Part shown: in pieces, positions 36,007 through 46,023 of the stretch | How positions within the stretch are numbered: the stretch's first letter is position 1 | How the letters are laid out: every line of letters starts with the position of its first letter | DNA from: Bacillus tianshenii | GTDB lineage: Bacteria > Bacillota > Bacilli > Bacillales > Bacillaceae_N | DNA: 64,000 bases | Reading direction: 5' to 3' | Assembly (NCBI GenBank): GCA_020524525.2 | Contig: CP129018.1 | Span: 434,001-498,000, forward strand | Notes under the pieces: generated by a model | Database searches by the model: none | Seen by the model: the letters and a program-made list of their open reading frames with translations, nothing else | What the model was told of the DNA's origin: nothing | Position numbers and translations under genes: made by a program

Positions 36007-36978
36007 TTGAATGATATTCACCAAATGTCATCTGTGATTCCTATTTATTATCCGACCTCGTCTAGCTTAAAATCATATAACTTTTACATATTCGCAGATG
36101 AAGGGAATGTAACCCTGATTGATGCTGGGGTTGATTCGGAAGGGTGCTTTAATTATTTGAAAAATGTTTTGAATGAAAATGGGTACAGTCTGAATGACCT
36201 TTCCCAAATCATTGTTACCCACAACCACGAAGACCATGTTGGCCTAGTGAATCGTATTGTTTCAAATCAAGATATTCCTGTGTATGTACCAGCTAAATCC
36301 ATTCATCGTCTTAAACGCGATCCTGATTTTTTTGAGATGAGAATCGAGTTCTTTCAATCGCTCTATGAAGAAATGGGATGTGGGCAGGCTGGAATGCAGC
36401 AGGTTGAAAAGTTAAAGCAAACAGCCCGCATTAAGGAAAAGAATAAGATTCAGACGGATCTTTTACCGCTTAAAGAATCAGATAATATCGGACCATTTGA
36501 GGTTATTGAAACACCGGGCCATTCTCCAGACCATGTTGTTTATCTAGACCGAGAAAGAAAGCAGCTGTTTTGTGGTGATTTTATTATCAACCATATTTCA
36601 AGTAATGCGTTGGTGGAACCAGACCGAGAAGGAAGAAGACTTAAAACCGTTGTTCAGCAGAAGGAATCTTTGCTGAAATGTAGAGACTTAGATGTCAACA
36701 TTGCTTTCTCAGGGCATGGAGAGCGGATTAACAATTATCATGAATGTATTCAAAAACGATTAACAGGGATTGAAAGAAAGGCAGAACGAATCCTTACATA
36801 TGTGAATCAAGGTCTGCGAACAGCTGACGAAATTGCTCGTTCGCTATATAAGAATAAATATGAAAGTCTCTTTTCGCTCGTGATGTCTGAAGTGATTGGT
36901 CATTTAGATTATTTAGAAACGAATCAACGCGTTCAGAAAAAGATCGAAAATGGGGTTTGGCATTATGAAAGGTGTTAG
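36007..36978 (+). CDS. Metallo-beta-lactamase-fold hydrolase with C-terminal winged-helix region
   Basis: 323 residues from TTG 36007. The metal-binding HxHxDH motif is THNHEDHVGL, then the third ligand region ETPGHSPDHVVY and CGDFIIN. The C-terminal ~80 residues (RILTYVNQGLRTADEIARSL) look like the winged-helix tail seen in LACTB2-like members. Likely acts on thioesters, phosphodiesters or nucleic acid; not resolved. Single gene with its own terminator. Confidence 0.88.
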   Translation: MNDIHQMSSVIPIYYPTSSSLKSYNFYIFADEGNVTLIDAGVDSEGCFNYLKNVLNENGYSLNDLSQIIVTHNHEDHVGLVNRIVSNQDIPVYVPAKSIHRLKRDPDFFEMRIEFFQSLYEEMGCGQAGMQQVEKLKQTARIKEKNKIQTDLLPLKESDNIGPFEVIETPGHSPDHVVYLDRERKQLFCGDFIINHISSNALVEPDREGRRLKTVVQQKESLLKCRDLDVNIAFSGHGERINNYHECIQKRLTGIERKAERILTYVNQGLRTADEIARSLYKNKYESLFSLVMSEVIGHLDYLETNQRVQKKIENGVWHYERC

Positions 36979-37000
36979 CGTGTTGTAAGGGTGAAAATGA

Positions 37001-37042
37001 GAAAGCCATACCTCTTTCTTACCTAGAGGTATGGCTTTTGTC
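37001..37042. terminator. Bidirectional terminator
   Basis: Stem AAAGCCATACCTCT / AGAGGTATGGCTTT between convergent genes. Confidence 0.88.
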
Positions 37043-37043
37043 A

Positions 37044-37778
37044 TTAGATTGTCCAATAAGAAATCGTATCAAGCACCCCAAGCAGCAGTAATAGAACGCC
37101 AGCACTCTTCTGAACAATTTGGCCAATATGACGGCTTTTCCGTAGGAATCTCCCATCTAGTCCAAGCCAAGAAATAAGCCACACTGCAATCAACAAAGGG
37201 AGCGACGTGCCGATTGCAAATACACTCGGTAAGGCCATTCCGTATGAAGTTGACAGAACGAGCGGCATCAGTGTAATGAAAAACAAGACAAACATCGTTG
37301 GACAAAAGGCAAGCGAGAAGCTAAAGCCCATTAGAAAGCTTCCGAGTTTCCCTTGCTTGATGAAACGCTCAGGAATGCTTCCAAGCTTCATCGTCCAGTG
37401 CATTTTAATCCAGCCAAGCATGAACAAGCCAATAATGATTAATAACGGTCCAATTACTTTTCGAAGGAGTGGAAACAGACCTGTTAGGCTTCGTTGAAAC
37501 TCTTGGCCAAGCAGCCAAACGAGCAGGCCGAGCCCTGTGAAGACGACAACTTTTCCTAATATAAATGCCCATACGTCGAGCCATGATACTTTCTTTTGTA
37601 GGGATTGATTTCCGTAAATCGTCATTGCCCCAAGGTTTCCTGTTAACTGACAAGGAGCAAGTGCCCCTACTATTCCAAGAAATAAGGCCGAAAGTAATGG
37701 AAAGGATGTTGTCTGGTTCGCCATATTAAGAAAGGGTCCTGTAAATAGATTGCTAATCTGTGTGAAAACATCATACAT
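37044..37778 (-). CDS. CcdA/DsbD-like membrane protein, copper-cluster associated
   Basis: 244 residues, six or seven membrane segments. Two segments start with Cys-containing motifs, GALAPCQLTGNLGA and SLAFCPTMFVLF, as in DsbD/CcdA and the related sulfite-exporter/urease-accessory-like family that moves electrons or metals across the membrane. It sits 20 bases after the multicopper oxidase gene on the same strand, so the pair is probably one operon. A role in keeping copper sites or thiols reduced, or in copper movement, is inferred from context. Confidence 0.8.
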   Translation of the reverse strand: MYDVFTQISNLFTGPFLNMANQTTSFPLLSALFLGIVGALAPCQLTGNLGAMTIYGNQSLQKKVSWLDVWAFILGKVVVFTGLGLLVWLLGQEFQRSLTGLFPLLRKVIGPLLIIIGLFMLGWIKMHWTMKLGSIPERFIKQGKLGSFLMGFSFSLAFCPTMFVLFFITLMPLVLSTSYGMALPSVFAIGTSLPLLIAVWLISWLGLDGRFLRKSRHIGQIVQKSAGVLLLLLGVLDTISYWTI

Positions 37779-37798
37779 TGATTATTTAAGTCACCCCT

Positions 37799-39277
37799 TT
37801 ATTCTGGTTCGTTTTCAGAAACTCCACCTAGTTCAAAAGGTGTCGTGTAGCCGTTGTATTTAATAATAGAAACCATTCCTCCGCCTGCATGGACAAGGTC
37901 ATGACAGTGGAATAACCAATGACCTGGATTGTCTGCCTTAAACAAAATTTCATATTGCTGGTGGGGCTTCACATTAATTAAATCTTTGACGAGCGGCTTA
38001 TCGAGCTTCTCGCCATTTTTTGAAATGACTTGAAAGTGATGTCCGTGTAGGTGCATCGGATGGTCAAGCATGCTGTTGTTGTTTAACGTTACTTTAATGA
38101 GGTCGCCTTTTTCCACTTTTAACGGTGGTGTTTCAGGGAATGTTTCGCCGTTTACTGTGAATGCCATTCCATCGTCATTCATCATCCCCATGCCCATGCC
38201 GACACTTAAGTTCATTGTATATTCTATTGTTGGTTTTACATCATCCTTAAAAAGAGGTTTCATTTCGCCGGTTTGTGTGTAATCAATGACTTGTAATTGA
38301 CTTGGTTCCTTGTGTGAGTTCGTTTCTTTCTCACCTTTGATAATCATCGGGATATCTATGTCTGCTGATATCTTCTCAGGAATAGGACTATAAATCGTCG
38401 ATTCACCAACAACATCAGCCGTAAATTCAATGTCAATGCGTTCGCCAGGGGCAATTTCAAGTACATCTTGTGTAAGCTCGGAATCTTGGACAGGATTTCC
38501 ATCATTTCCGACAAGCTTGTACTGCTGCTTCCCTAGATAAAAATAATGCTTTTGATAGCCGGCATTGATGAAGCGGAGTCGGACGTTTTCACCTTTGTTA
38601 AATTCAAGAGCAGAAATATGCGGTGCCGATTTTCCATTTATCGTAAAGGTACCGTACTGCTGTTGGGTATCCATCTCACCATAAATACCTGTATTGCTAT
38701 GCATATTGCCGCCCATTGGTTTAGTTTCACCTATCGGCCATTCATCAACCAGTAATACGGCATCTTTATCATAAGTCTTGTCCTTAGGCTCTACAATAAG
38801 TGCCCCATATAGTCCCCTGTCAACTTGATAAGAGCTATGTTGGTGTGAGTGATACCAATATGTGCCTGGTTCTTTTGCTTGAAATTCATAGGTGAAAGTA
38901 TCACCGGGCTGCACCGCATCTTGGGTGACTCCTGCGACACCATCCATTTGATTTGGCAGAATCATACCATGCCAATGGATTGTAACTGGTTCATCTAGTT
39001 TATTCTTTAAATGGACACGTACCCAGTCACCTTCCTGTACACGTATTTCTTCACCAGGAACGCTGCCATTATATGTCCACGCTTCAAAGGTTTGATCTTT
39101 GATTTGCCAATCTGTTTTTTGTGCAGTCAGTTCGAATTCTTTCACATTGCTTTCGTCGACTTGCTTAGTCGGGATTTCGAGTATGCTTGTCTCTTTCGCT
39201 TGACTTTCCTGTTCAATTGCCTGACATCCAGTAAGCGATAGCACTAATAAAGGTATTAATAGATAGCGCTTGTTCAT
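37799..39277 (-). CDS. Multicopper oxidase lipoprotein
   Basis: 492 residues with lipobox LTGC at Cys18, so anchored outside the cell membrane. All copper motifs are present: IHWHGMILP, YWYHSHQHS, HPMHLHGHHF and HCHDLVHAGGGM, giving one type 1 site plus the trinuclear cluster. A Met-rich stretch (VGMGMGMMNDDGM) near 355-370 resembles the copper-sensing Met segments of CueO-type cuprous oxidases. Likely oxidises toxic Cu(I) to Cu(II) outside the membrane, together with the nearby CopB exporter. GGAGGACC precedes the ATG. Confidence 0.93.
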   Translation of the reverse strand: MNKRYLLIPLLVLSLTGCQAIEQESQAKETSILEIPTKQVDESNVKEFELTAQKTDWQIKDQTFEAWTYNGSVPGEEIRVQEGDWVRVHLKNKLDEPVTIHWHGMILPNQMDGVAGVTQDAVQPGDTFTYEFQAKEPGTYWYHSHQHSSYQVDRGLYGALIVEPKDKTYDKDAVLLVDEWPIGETKPMGGNMHSNTGIYGEMDTQQQYGTFTINGKSAPHISALEFNKGENVRLRFINAGYQKHYFYLGKQQYKLVGNDGNPVQDSELTQDVLEIAPGERIDIEFTADVVGESTIYSPIPEKISADIDIPMIIKGEKETNSHKEPSQLQVIDYTQTGEMKPLFKDDVKPTIEYTMNLSVGMGMGMMNDDGMAFTVNGETFPETPPLKVEKGDLIKVTLNNNSMLDHPMHLHGHHFQVISKNGEKLDKPLVKDLINVKPHQQYEILFKADNPGHWLFHCHDLVHAGGGMVSIIKYNGYTTPFELGGVSENEPE

Positions 39278-39295
39278 CTATGGTCCTCCTTTTCT

Positions 39296-39315
39296 TATAC
39301 CCCTTAATGGTAAAT
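39296..39315. promoter_or_regulatory. Possible copper-repressor operator
   Basis: TATACCCCTTAATGGTA upstream of the multicopper oxidase gene contains TACC...GGTA dyad symmetry reminiscent of CsoR-type operators, but it is imperfect. Low confidence. Confidence 0.25.
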
Positions 39316-39434
39316 GATTTATTTGCAAAAGTTGTGCATGAGATGTGATAAAAAATTGTCTTCATTTGCAGGTATATTGCTTCGTTTAAATGAAAAGGAA
39401 GAGGGAATGAATTGTTAGGAGGAGGAGTGCTGAT

Positions 39435-40046
39435 ATGAAAAATGAGGGTTCGAAAATCATTCAAAAGCGTTATGATCGTGTTTCTCCTATATATGATCTC
39501 ATGGATCGAATGATTAAGCATCAATGGCGGAGAGAGCTATTGAATAATATAGAAGGTAATGTATTGGAAGTCGGCATTGGAACTGGAGCAAATTTAGCCT
39601 ATTATCCTGAAGATATCACATTAACTGGGATTGATTTTAGCTCAGGGATGCTAAAGAGAGCCAGGCAAAAAGCAGACACGATGAAGCTCCCGTTTCAAAT
39701 CACTTTATTGGAAATGGATGCACAACAGATGAATTTTGCGGAAAATTCATTTGATTATGTTGTCGCAACATGTGTGTTTTGTTCAGTTCCTGACCCTATA
39801 GCAGGACTGAAAGAAATTAAAAGGGTCTGTAAGCCAAATGGAAAAGTATTATTATTAGAGCATATGAGAAGCGAAAATGAAGCAGTGGGAAAAGTTATGG
39901 ATGTACTGAATCCACTTGCCGTTAAATTATGGGGGGCAAATATTAACCGAAAGACGTTACAAAACATTGAGCGTGGAGGATTAGAAATAGAGAGAAATGA
40001 AGAGTTGTATCGTTCTATTGTCCGAAGGCTTACTTTACATCCATGA
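39435..40046 (+). CDS. Class I SAM-dependent methyltransferase (UbiE/PmtA-like)
   Basis: 203 residues. SAM-binding motif I VLEVGIGTGANLAYY, motif II acidic GIDFSSGMLKRA, and NSFDYVVATCVFCSVPDP. The N-terminal RYDRVSPIYDLMDRM is like that of UbiE and of phosphatidylethanolamine methyltransferases. Substrate unknown. AGGAGGAGTG precedes the ATG. Divergent from the multicopper oxidase gene and convergent with copB. Confidence 0.88.
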   Translation: MKNEGSKIIQKRYDRVSPIYDLMDRMIKHQWRRELLNNIEGNVLEVGIGTGANLAYYPEDITLTGIDFSSGMLKRARQKADTMKLPFQITLLEMDAQQMNFAENSFDYVVATCVFCSVPDPIAGLKEIKRVCKPNGKVLLLEHMRSENEAVGKVMDVLNPLAVKLWGANINRKTLQNIERGGLEIERNEELYRSIVRRLTLHP

Positions 40047-40065
40047 GGGGACCGTTTACATATAG

Positions 40066-40099
40066 AAAGCAGGAGAGGTGATTGCTCTCCTGCTTTTGC
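40066..40099. terminator. Bidirectional terminator between methyltransferase and copB
   Basis: Stem AAAGCAGGAGAG / CTCTCCTGCTTT between convergent genes. Confidence 0.88.
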
Positions 40100-40101
40100 T
40101 T

Positions 40102-42108
40102 TTATCCTTTAAATAAGCGAGCATTGATAGCGACGACAACTGTACTGATTGACATAAGCAGGGCACCAACAGCAGGATTTATGACGACGCCAATTGGATA
40201 GAGAACACCTGCAGCCAATGGGATCATGATAATATTGTAGCCTGCTGCGTACCAGAGGTTTTGGATCATTTTTTTGTAGGTAGTACGAGATAGGTCAATA
40301 ATGGAAGTCACATCTTCTGGGTTGCTTTTTACAAGAACGATATCGGCTGTTTCCATTGCAACGTCAGTTCCTGCCCCGATTGCGATACCAAGGTCTGCGT
40401 TTGCTAAGGCAGGTGCATCATTGACGCCGTCACCTGTCATTGCAACTTTAAGCCCTTTACCTTTAATTTCTTTTACTTTGTCTGCTTTCTCATCTGGTAG
40501 AACTTCAGCATATATTTCATCTAAGCCGAGCTGTCTTGCTACCCAATCTGCTACCCGTTTGTTATCACCTGTAAGCATCATCGCTTGGATATTCATTTCT
40601 TTTAAGCGTGAGATGGCATTTTTCGCGCTTTCACGAATTTGGTCAGCGAGGCCAATCATACCGGCCAGTTCATCATCAATGAGAACGAAGACGACGGTTT
40701 TACCTTGCTCCGACATTTCGGAGAATTTGTCTTCGTCATATTGGAAGTTGTTATCGTTAATATAGCCTGGACTGACAATTTTGACGTCTCTTCCATTTAC
40801 TGAGCCTTGAAGTCCTTTTCCTGTCATTGATTCAAAGTCACTTACTTCTGAAAGCTTAATTTGTTCTTTCTGTGCACCCTTTACAATTCCTCGTGCAATC
40901 GGATGCTCTGATTGATTTTCGATCGAAGCGGCAAGCTGGAGCACGTCGTTCTGCTCATATCCACTTGTTGTAATGATATCTGTTATTCCGAATTGTCCTT
41001 CTGTTAAGGTGCCTGTCTTATCAAAGATGACAGATTCTAAGTGACGAGCCCCTTCAAAGCTTGCTCTGTTGCGGATAAGCAGTCCTTTCTTCGCAGCAAT
41101 CGCAGTTGATTTTGCTACGACAAGAGGAGCCGCTAAGCCTAAGGCATGAGGACATGCAATAACCATTACTGTTACGGTTCTCTCAAGTGCTGTTTGAAAG
41201 TCAGCGCCGATTGCAAGCCAAACGATGAATGTAATTATTCCAGCACCTAATGCGATGTAAAATAACCATTTCGCTGCACGGTTAGAAAGGTCTTGGGTCT
41301 TTGATTTTGACTCTTGTGCTTCTTGCACCATATTAACAACTTGGGAGAGATAGCTTTCTTGCCCTGTTTTTTCGACCTCAATTGTAAGAGAACCTTCACC
41401 ATTTATTGAGCCGCCGATCACTTTATCTTCTGTTCCTTTTTCAACGGGTACAGATTCTCCTGTCAGCATAGATTCATCAATAGCTGATTTTCCTTTTAAA
41501 ATGACGCCATCGACAGGTACCTTTTCCCCTGGCTTTACGAGTACTTTGTTGCCTTCATTCAGTTCGTCAACACTAACGTCTGTTGTATTCCCGTTTTCAT
41601 CAACTTTATGCGCTTCCTTTGGCATCATTTTGACAAGCTCTTCTAATGCATTTGAAGCACTCATAACAGATTTCATTTCAATCCAGTGTCCAAGGAGCAT
41701 CACATCAATTAATGTAGCAAGCTCCCAAAAGAATGAACGACCAGTTAGTACGAAGACTGTTAGCGTACTGTAGATGTATGCAACAAGTATGGCAAGGGAG
41801 ATGAGCGTCATCATCCCTGGATTTTTGTCCTTCAATTCCCCTGCTGCATGAGTCAAGAAAGGTTTTCCACCATATAAAAAGATAATCGTTGCTAGTCCAA
41901 ATAAAACGTATTTACTGCCTGGAAACTGAAGTGAATAGCCGAAAATCTCTTGAATCATCGGCGACAGAATAAGAATTGGAAGTGTCAGCAGAACAGAAAT
42001 ATAGAACCGCTTTTTGAAATCCTCAAGCATTGCTCCGTGGTCATGATGGTCATGGTGTCCATGTTCGTGCTCTTCGTGTTCTTCGTGTGAGTGGTGATGA
42101 TGTTCCAT
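40102..42108 (-). CDS. copB: CopB-type copper-translocating P-type ATPase
   Basis: 668 residues. The N-terminus is His-rich (16 His in the first ~25 residues) in place of CxxC metal-binding domains. The transmembrane metal motif is CPH (VIACPHALGL), not CPC, which marks the CopB (P1B-3) group that exports Cu(I)/Cu(II) or Ag(I). DKTGTLTEG holds the phosphorylated Asp, TGES the phosphatase loop, and GDGVNDAPAL the hinge. GGAGGCG precedes the ATG. With the nearby multicopper oxidase it forms a copper-resistance region, though no CopZ or CsoR is in view. Confidence 0.95.
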   Translation of the reverse strand: MEHHHHSHEEHEEHEHGHHDHHDHGAMLEDFKKRFYISVLLTLPILILSPMIQEIFGYSLQFPGSKYVLFGLATIIFLYGGKPFLTHAAGELKDKNPGMMTLISLAILVAYIYSTLTVFVLTGRSFFWELATLIDVMLLGHWIEMKSVMSASNALEELVKMMPKEAHKVDENGNTTDVSVDELNEGNKVLVKPGEKVPVDGVILKGKSAIDESMLTGESVPVEKGTEDKVIGGSINGEGSLTIEVEKTGQESYLSQVVNMVQEAQESKSKTQDLSNRAAKWLFYIALGAGIITFIVWLAIGADFQTALERTVTVMVIACPHALGLAAPLVVAKSTAIAAKKGLLIRNRASFEGARHLESVIFDKTGTLTEGQFGITDIITTSGYEQNDVLQLAASIENQSEHPIARGIVKGAQKEQIKLSEVSDFESMTGKGLQGSVNGRDVKIVSPGYINDNNFQYDEDKFSEMSEQGKTVVFVLIDDELAGMIGLADQIRESAKNAISRLKEMNIQAMMLTGDNKRVADWVARQLGLDEIYAEVLPDEKADKVKEIKGKGLKVAMTGDGVNDAPALANADLGIAIGAGTDVAMETADIVLVKSNPEDVTSIIDLSRTTYKKMIQNLWYAAGYNIIMIPLAAGVLYPIGVVINPAVGALLMSISTVVVAINARLFKG

Positions 42109-42155
42109 TCTTCGCCTCCTTTATACCGCCTTAAGGCAAGCTGCCTCTGTTTACT

Positions 42156-42187
42156 AGGGTATTTTAGTATTGGTTGGACAATACCCT
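42156..42187. promoter_or_regulatory. Inverted repeat upstream of copB, possible operator
   Basis: AGGGTATT (42156-42163) and AATACCCT (42180-42187) are perfect 8-base arms 16 bases apart, about 50-80 bases before the copB start. The GGGTAT...ATACCC arrangement uses the half-sites of CsoR-type operators in reverse order. Position is suggestive; the regulator is not identified. Confidence 0.4.
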
Positions 42188-42370
42188 CTACCCGTTTAGC
42201 TAAACATAGTTAAAGCGAGGGATAGGTGACTCACAAACTAGTAGCAGAGAAGAACTATCCTGCTTTTATTTCCTTGTACTAATCAAAATGTTTCATAAAA
42301 TTTACAAAATGAGAGAGAAAAATGATATATTAATAATACTTTCATTTTTTTGTTTTATTATATAAGGGAG

Positions 42371-44335
42371 ATGATTTCGATTTTTAAGGATAGTATTCGG
42401 AAAAAATTGCTTCTTTCTTTTGCTATTATTCTGCTTATACCGAGCTTATTAATAGGTTATATAGCTTATGAAAGCGCAAAAGCTAAGATTACAGCGAATT
42501 ATTTGCAAAGCACCTCAGAGAGTATTGGCTTTGTGAATCATACACTGGACCAAATAATGCTTCCGAAGAAAGAAGATATAAATTATTTTGCATCAACGAT
42601 TTCATTAGACCAGCCAATTTCAGAAATTTTCAAAAAGTTTGAGCAATATCATAAATTAAGAGAAAACGTAAATTTTGTTTATATTGGGACACCCGAGGGG
42701 AATATGTATATTTCGCCGAATGCTGATTTAGGTGATGATTATGATCCGCGTGACAGGGTTTGGTACCAAGAAGCAATGGAAGCAAACGATACGATTTTCA
42801 CAGAGCCGTATGTTGATGCGGCGACTGGTGAGATTGTTGTAACCATTGCCAAGCCATTGCAAAATAAGGCTGGTATTATGGCGATTGACTTTAACCTTGG
42901 TGAAATCTCAAATGTCATTAATGATATCCAAATCGGTAAAGAAGGGTATGCGTTTATACTGAGTCAGGAAGAGAAGCTAATTTCTCATCCTGAAAAAGAA
43001 ATTGGAAATGAAGTAGAAGGAGAATGGGTAAGCAGCCTATTTGCGGATGCTTCTGGTGCATTTAGTTATCATGAAGGCGGACATCAGAAGGAAATGGTAT
43101 TCCGAACAAATGAGACAACAGGCTGGAAGATTGCCGGTACGCTGAATACAAGTGAAATTTTAAATGAGGCTCGTCCGATTCTCGTTAAGACCCTTCTAGT
43201 TGTTATTGCATCCATTATCGTTGGAACAGTGCTTGCACTTGCGATCATTCGCTCGATTACAAATCCGCTTCAAAGTATGAAGGAAGTAGCGGAAAAGGTT
43301 ACACATGGTGACTTAAGAGAAACTATTCAAATCCGCAGTAAGGATGAACTAGGGAAGCTAAGTGAAGCATTCAATACGATGATTGAATCGCTGCGCTTGA
43401 TTTTAGCTAATATTAACGGACAAGCTGATTCACTTGCGGCCACTTCGGAAGAATTTACTGCTAATACTGAGCAAACGAGTCATGCGACAAATCAAATTGC
43501 AACGAATATTCAAGATGTGACAAAGGGAATTGAGAATCAATCAAATAATATTTTCTCGATTACAAATGTTATTGCCCAGATGGCTTCAGAGATTGAGCAG
43601 ATTGCGCACAGCTCGAAGCAGGTGACAGAGACAGCAACGGAAGCGACTTCGGCGGCGGATGAAGGTACAAATTCCGTCCAATCCTCTCAACAGCAAATGA
43701 ATTCTATTTCTGAGAAAATGGAAGCGATGAAACAGTCCGTTCAGCTATTGGGCACACGATCATCGGAAATTGAAAATATTATCGGTGTCATTACCCATAT
43801 TTCAGAAGAAACGAACCTTCTTGCGTTGAATGCCGCTATTGAAGCTGCGCGTGCCGGAGATGCTGGGAAAGGATTTGCAGTCGTAGCGCAAGAAATTCGC
43901 AAGCTGGCAAACCAATCATCAGATTCAGCTGACCAAATCAAAAATCTTATTCAAACGATTCAAGTGGAAGTTGATCAAGCGATTGCCCATACAAAGGAAG
44001 GAACAGAAGAAACTGCGAAAGGCTTAGAAATTGTTTCAAAGACGAGTCACTCATTTGAAAACATTAAATCACTATTTGATTCAGTTGCCCTACAAATCAG
44101 GCAAGTGTCAGAAGCTTCACAGCACCTTTCAAGCGGATCGATGCAAATCACATCAGCAATTGAGGAAATTCGTGATGTTTCAGAACAAAATTCAGCTAAC
44201 ATTCAAACCGTTTCTGCTTCAACAGAAGAACAGTTAGCTTCAATGGAAGAGATTGCTGCAAGTGCAGATAATTTATCGAAAATGGCCGAAGAATTGCAAC
44301 AGGCTGTTTACCAGTTTAAGTTTGATAAAGAGTGA
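42371..44335 (+). CDS. Methyl-accepting chemotaxis protein with dCache sensor
   Basis: About 654 residues. Membrane segment near residue 15 ([20 protein letters not shown]), extracellular dCache domain to ~270 with [20 protein letters not shown] and [12 protein letters not shown], second membrane segment ([19 protein letters not shown]), HAMP, then the signalling domain with tip [21 protein letters not shown]. Binds small solutes outside the cell and signals to CheA. ATG 42371 follows AAGGGAG very closely; TTG 42350 upstream is possible, so the start is uncertain by seven codons. Confidence 0.93.
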   Translation: MISIFKDSIRKKLLLSFAIILLIPSLLIGYIAYESAKAKITANYLQSTSESIGFVNHTLDQIMLPKKEDINYFASTISLDQPISEIFKKFEQYHKLRENVNFVYIGTPEGNMYISPNADLGDDYDPRDRVWYQEAMEANDTIFTEPYVDAATGEIVVTIAKPLQNKAGIMAIDFNLGEISNVINDIQIGKEGYAFILSQEEKLISHPEKEIGNEVEGEWVSSLFADASGAFSYHEGGHQKEMVFRTNETTGWKIAGTLNTSEILNEARPILVKTLLVVIASIIVGTVLALAIIRSITNPLQSMKEVAEKVTHGDLRETIQIRSKDELGKLSEAFNTMIESLRLILANINGQADSLAATSEEFTANTEQTSHATNQIATNIQDVTKGIENQSNNIFSITNVIAQMASEIEQIAHSSKQVTETATEATSAADEGTNSVQSSQQQMNSISEKMEAMKQSVQLLGTRSSEIENIIGVITHISEETNLLALNAAIEAARAGDAGKGFAVVAQEIRKLANQSSDSADQIKNLIQTIQVEVDQAIAHTKEGTEETAKGLEIVSKTSHSFENIKSLFDSVALQIRQVSEASQHLSSGSMQITSAIEEIRDVSEQNSANIQTVSASTEEQLASMEEIAASADNLSKMAEELQQAVYQFKFDKE

Positions 44336-44382
44336 TTGTTTGTTTTAGGAAAATAACAATTTTATGTCAAACGTTACATTTA

Positions 44383-44410
44383 CCCCTTGGCTAAAGCCAG
44401 GGGGTTTTTC
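44383..44410 (+). terminator. Intrinsic terminator after the chemoreceptor gene
   Basis: CCCCTTGGC-TAAA-GCCAGGGGG with T-run. Confidence 0.85.
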
Positions 44411-44527
44411 GTTTGTTATAATTATGAAACTAAGGTGGATATAGTAATAATCATGTTCGTTTTCGGTGAATGAGTAGAGGTAGAGACGTGAAGGTTAGAG
44501 ATAGGAAAGGAAGCGTGTGAGGATACC

Positions 44528-45784
44528 ATGAAGGTTTTATCATTATTATTAGCATTCCAATTAGCGGTCGGAAATACAGGTGACACACCAGCACCAACTC
44601 ATACAAATACATATGAATTGCCACAGATGGAGCATTGGGGACTTAAGGTAAGTAAGATTAAGGAAGCTCACGAGCGAGGCTACAGTGGAAAAGGAGTGAA
44701 GATTGCGGTAGTCGATACAGGAATTGACCGCTCGCACCCTGACATTGATCTCTCGGGCGGTGCTTCTTTCGTTGATTATACGGCTGATTATCAAGATGAC
44801 CAAGGGCACGGTACATATGTGGCTGGATTAATTGCGGCGAATCATAATGATATTGGTGTATTAGGTATTGCACCTGATGCAGAAATTTACGGACTGAAGG
44901 CAAATGACAGCCAGCGAAAAGGTCCGATTGCAAACTTTGTCAACGCCGTGAATTGGGCGATTGAACATAATATGGATATTATTCATTTTAGCTGGAGCAC
45001 AGATGAATACAGCTCTGAGTTAGAGGCAGCGCTGAAACGAGCGTACAAACATAATATCTTAATTGTCGGTTCAGCAGGCAACACACAAAGCGGCGTGCGT
45101 TATCCCGCAAAATTCCCGTATGTCATAGCAGTCTCAGCAATCGCCCCAAACCTGCAAAAAGCAGGCTTCTCAAACTTCGGGCCAGAAATTGAGTTCACAG
45201 CTCCAGGCACAGGCATGTACAGCTTAAATACGAATCAATCCTATGCAAGAACGAGTGGCACGTCATTAGCTGCGCCGCATGTGACAGGCATTTTAGCCTT
45301 AATGAAAGAAGCGTATCCTGAGAAGACGAATATGGAACTGCGGGCAATGCTTCAGGCGCATGCAAAGGATATTGGTGAAGAAGGCAGAGACGACCTGTAC
45401 GGTTACGGTATTGTGCAAGCGCCGTTAGCCATCCTGCCAAAGAAAGCACCACTGCAAAGAAGCAAGCCTGTCAGACAAATTGAAGTGTTTGATTGGAATA
45501 TGAAGCAGCACTATGGTAAAAAACTAACCGTCGTGGCGCAGAACAAAGATGAATATACCGTTCTTCCACCTGGCTATACAAAACCGATAAAAATGAAACC
45601 GAATAACATTACATTTACAAGCGTTCAAGTGGTTGAGCTTTCAAAAAAACAGACAATCTACGACAAACCAAACGGACGAGCAATCGCCGCAATAGGTCCG
45701 CAAAAGCTTTCTGCCTTTCAAAAAAAAGGTGACTGGTATGAGGTTGAAACATGGATCGGAAAGAAATGGATAAAGTTATCATAG
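44528..45784 (+). CDS. Subtilisin-like serine protease (S8) with C-terminal SH3-like domain
   Basis: 418 residues. A short signal peptide (VLSLLLAFQLAVG) is followed by very little or no propeptide, since the catalytic domain starts by residue ~35. Triad: Asp in IAVVDTGIDRSHPD, His in GHGTYVAGLIA, Ser in TSGTSLAAPHVTG, oxyanion Asn in VGSAGNTQSG. The C-terminal ~100 residues after LPKKAPLQRS resemble a bacterial SH3-like cell-wall-binding domain (VVAQNKDEYTVLPPGY, WYEVETWIGKKWIKLS). Likely secreted and retained at the wall. The lack of a clear propeptide is unusual. Confidence 0.88.
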   Translation: MKVLSLLLAFQLAVGNTGDTPAPTHTNTYELPQMEHWGLKVSKIKEAHERGYSGKGVKIAVVDTGIDRSHPDIDLSGGASFVDYTADYQDDQGHGTYVAGLIAANHNDIGVLGIAPDAEIYGLKANDSQRKGPIANFVNAVNWAIEHNMDIIHFSWSTDEYSSELEAALKRAYKHNILIVGSAGNTQSGVRYPAKFPYVIAVSAIAPNLQKAGFSNFGPEIEFTAPGTGMYSLNTNQSYARTSGTSLAAPHVTGILALMKEAYPEKTNMELRAMLQAHAKDIGEEGRDDLYGYGIVQAPLAILPKKAPLQRSKPVRQIEVFDWNMKQHYGKKLTVVAQNKDEYTVLPPGYTKPIKMKPNNITFTSVQVVELSKKQTIYDKPNGRAIAAIGPQKLSAFQKKGDWYEVETWIGKKWIKLS

Positions 45785-45813
45785 ACAGCCTAATCGGTTG
45801 TCTTTTTTTGTGG
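45783..45813 (+). terminator. Intrinsic terminator after the protease gene
   Basis: AGACAGCC-TAATC-GGTTGTCT with seven T. Confidence 0.82.
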
Positions 45814-46023
45814 AAAAAGGGCGGAGCTACACACGAATGGTAGCTAAACATCTATATTGAAGCAAGCTTAGTTGTGCTTAAAGAGGTTGCAGGATTTTTG
45901 CTTGCTATATCGAAAAGAGTAAATACCCCTTTTATTTCCACACTACGCTTCACTTCATTTCCTCACGAGAAGCGATGATTTTTCCGAATTTGTTGTATAA
46001 TAAGAGAAAGGAGAAGTTGTTTA

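Noticed and set aside
40301-40765. 154-codon plus-strand frame inside copB
   Set aside because: Antisense to the conserved hinge and phosphorylation regions of copB; Ser/Pro/Ala-rich product typical of an antisense shadow.
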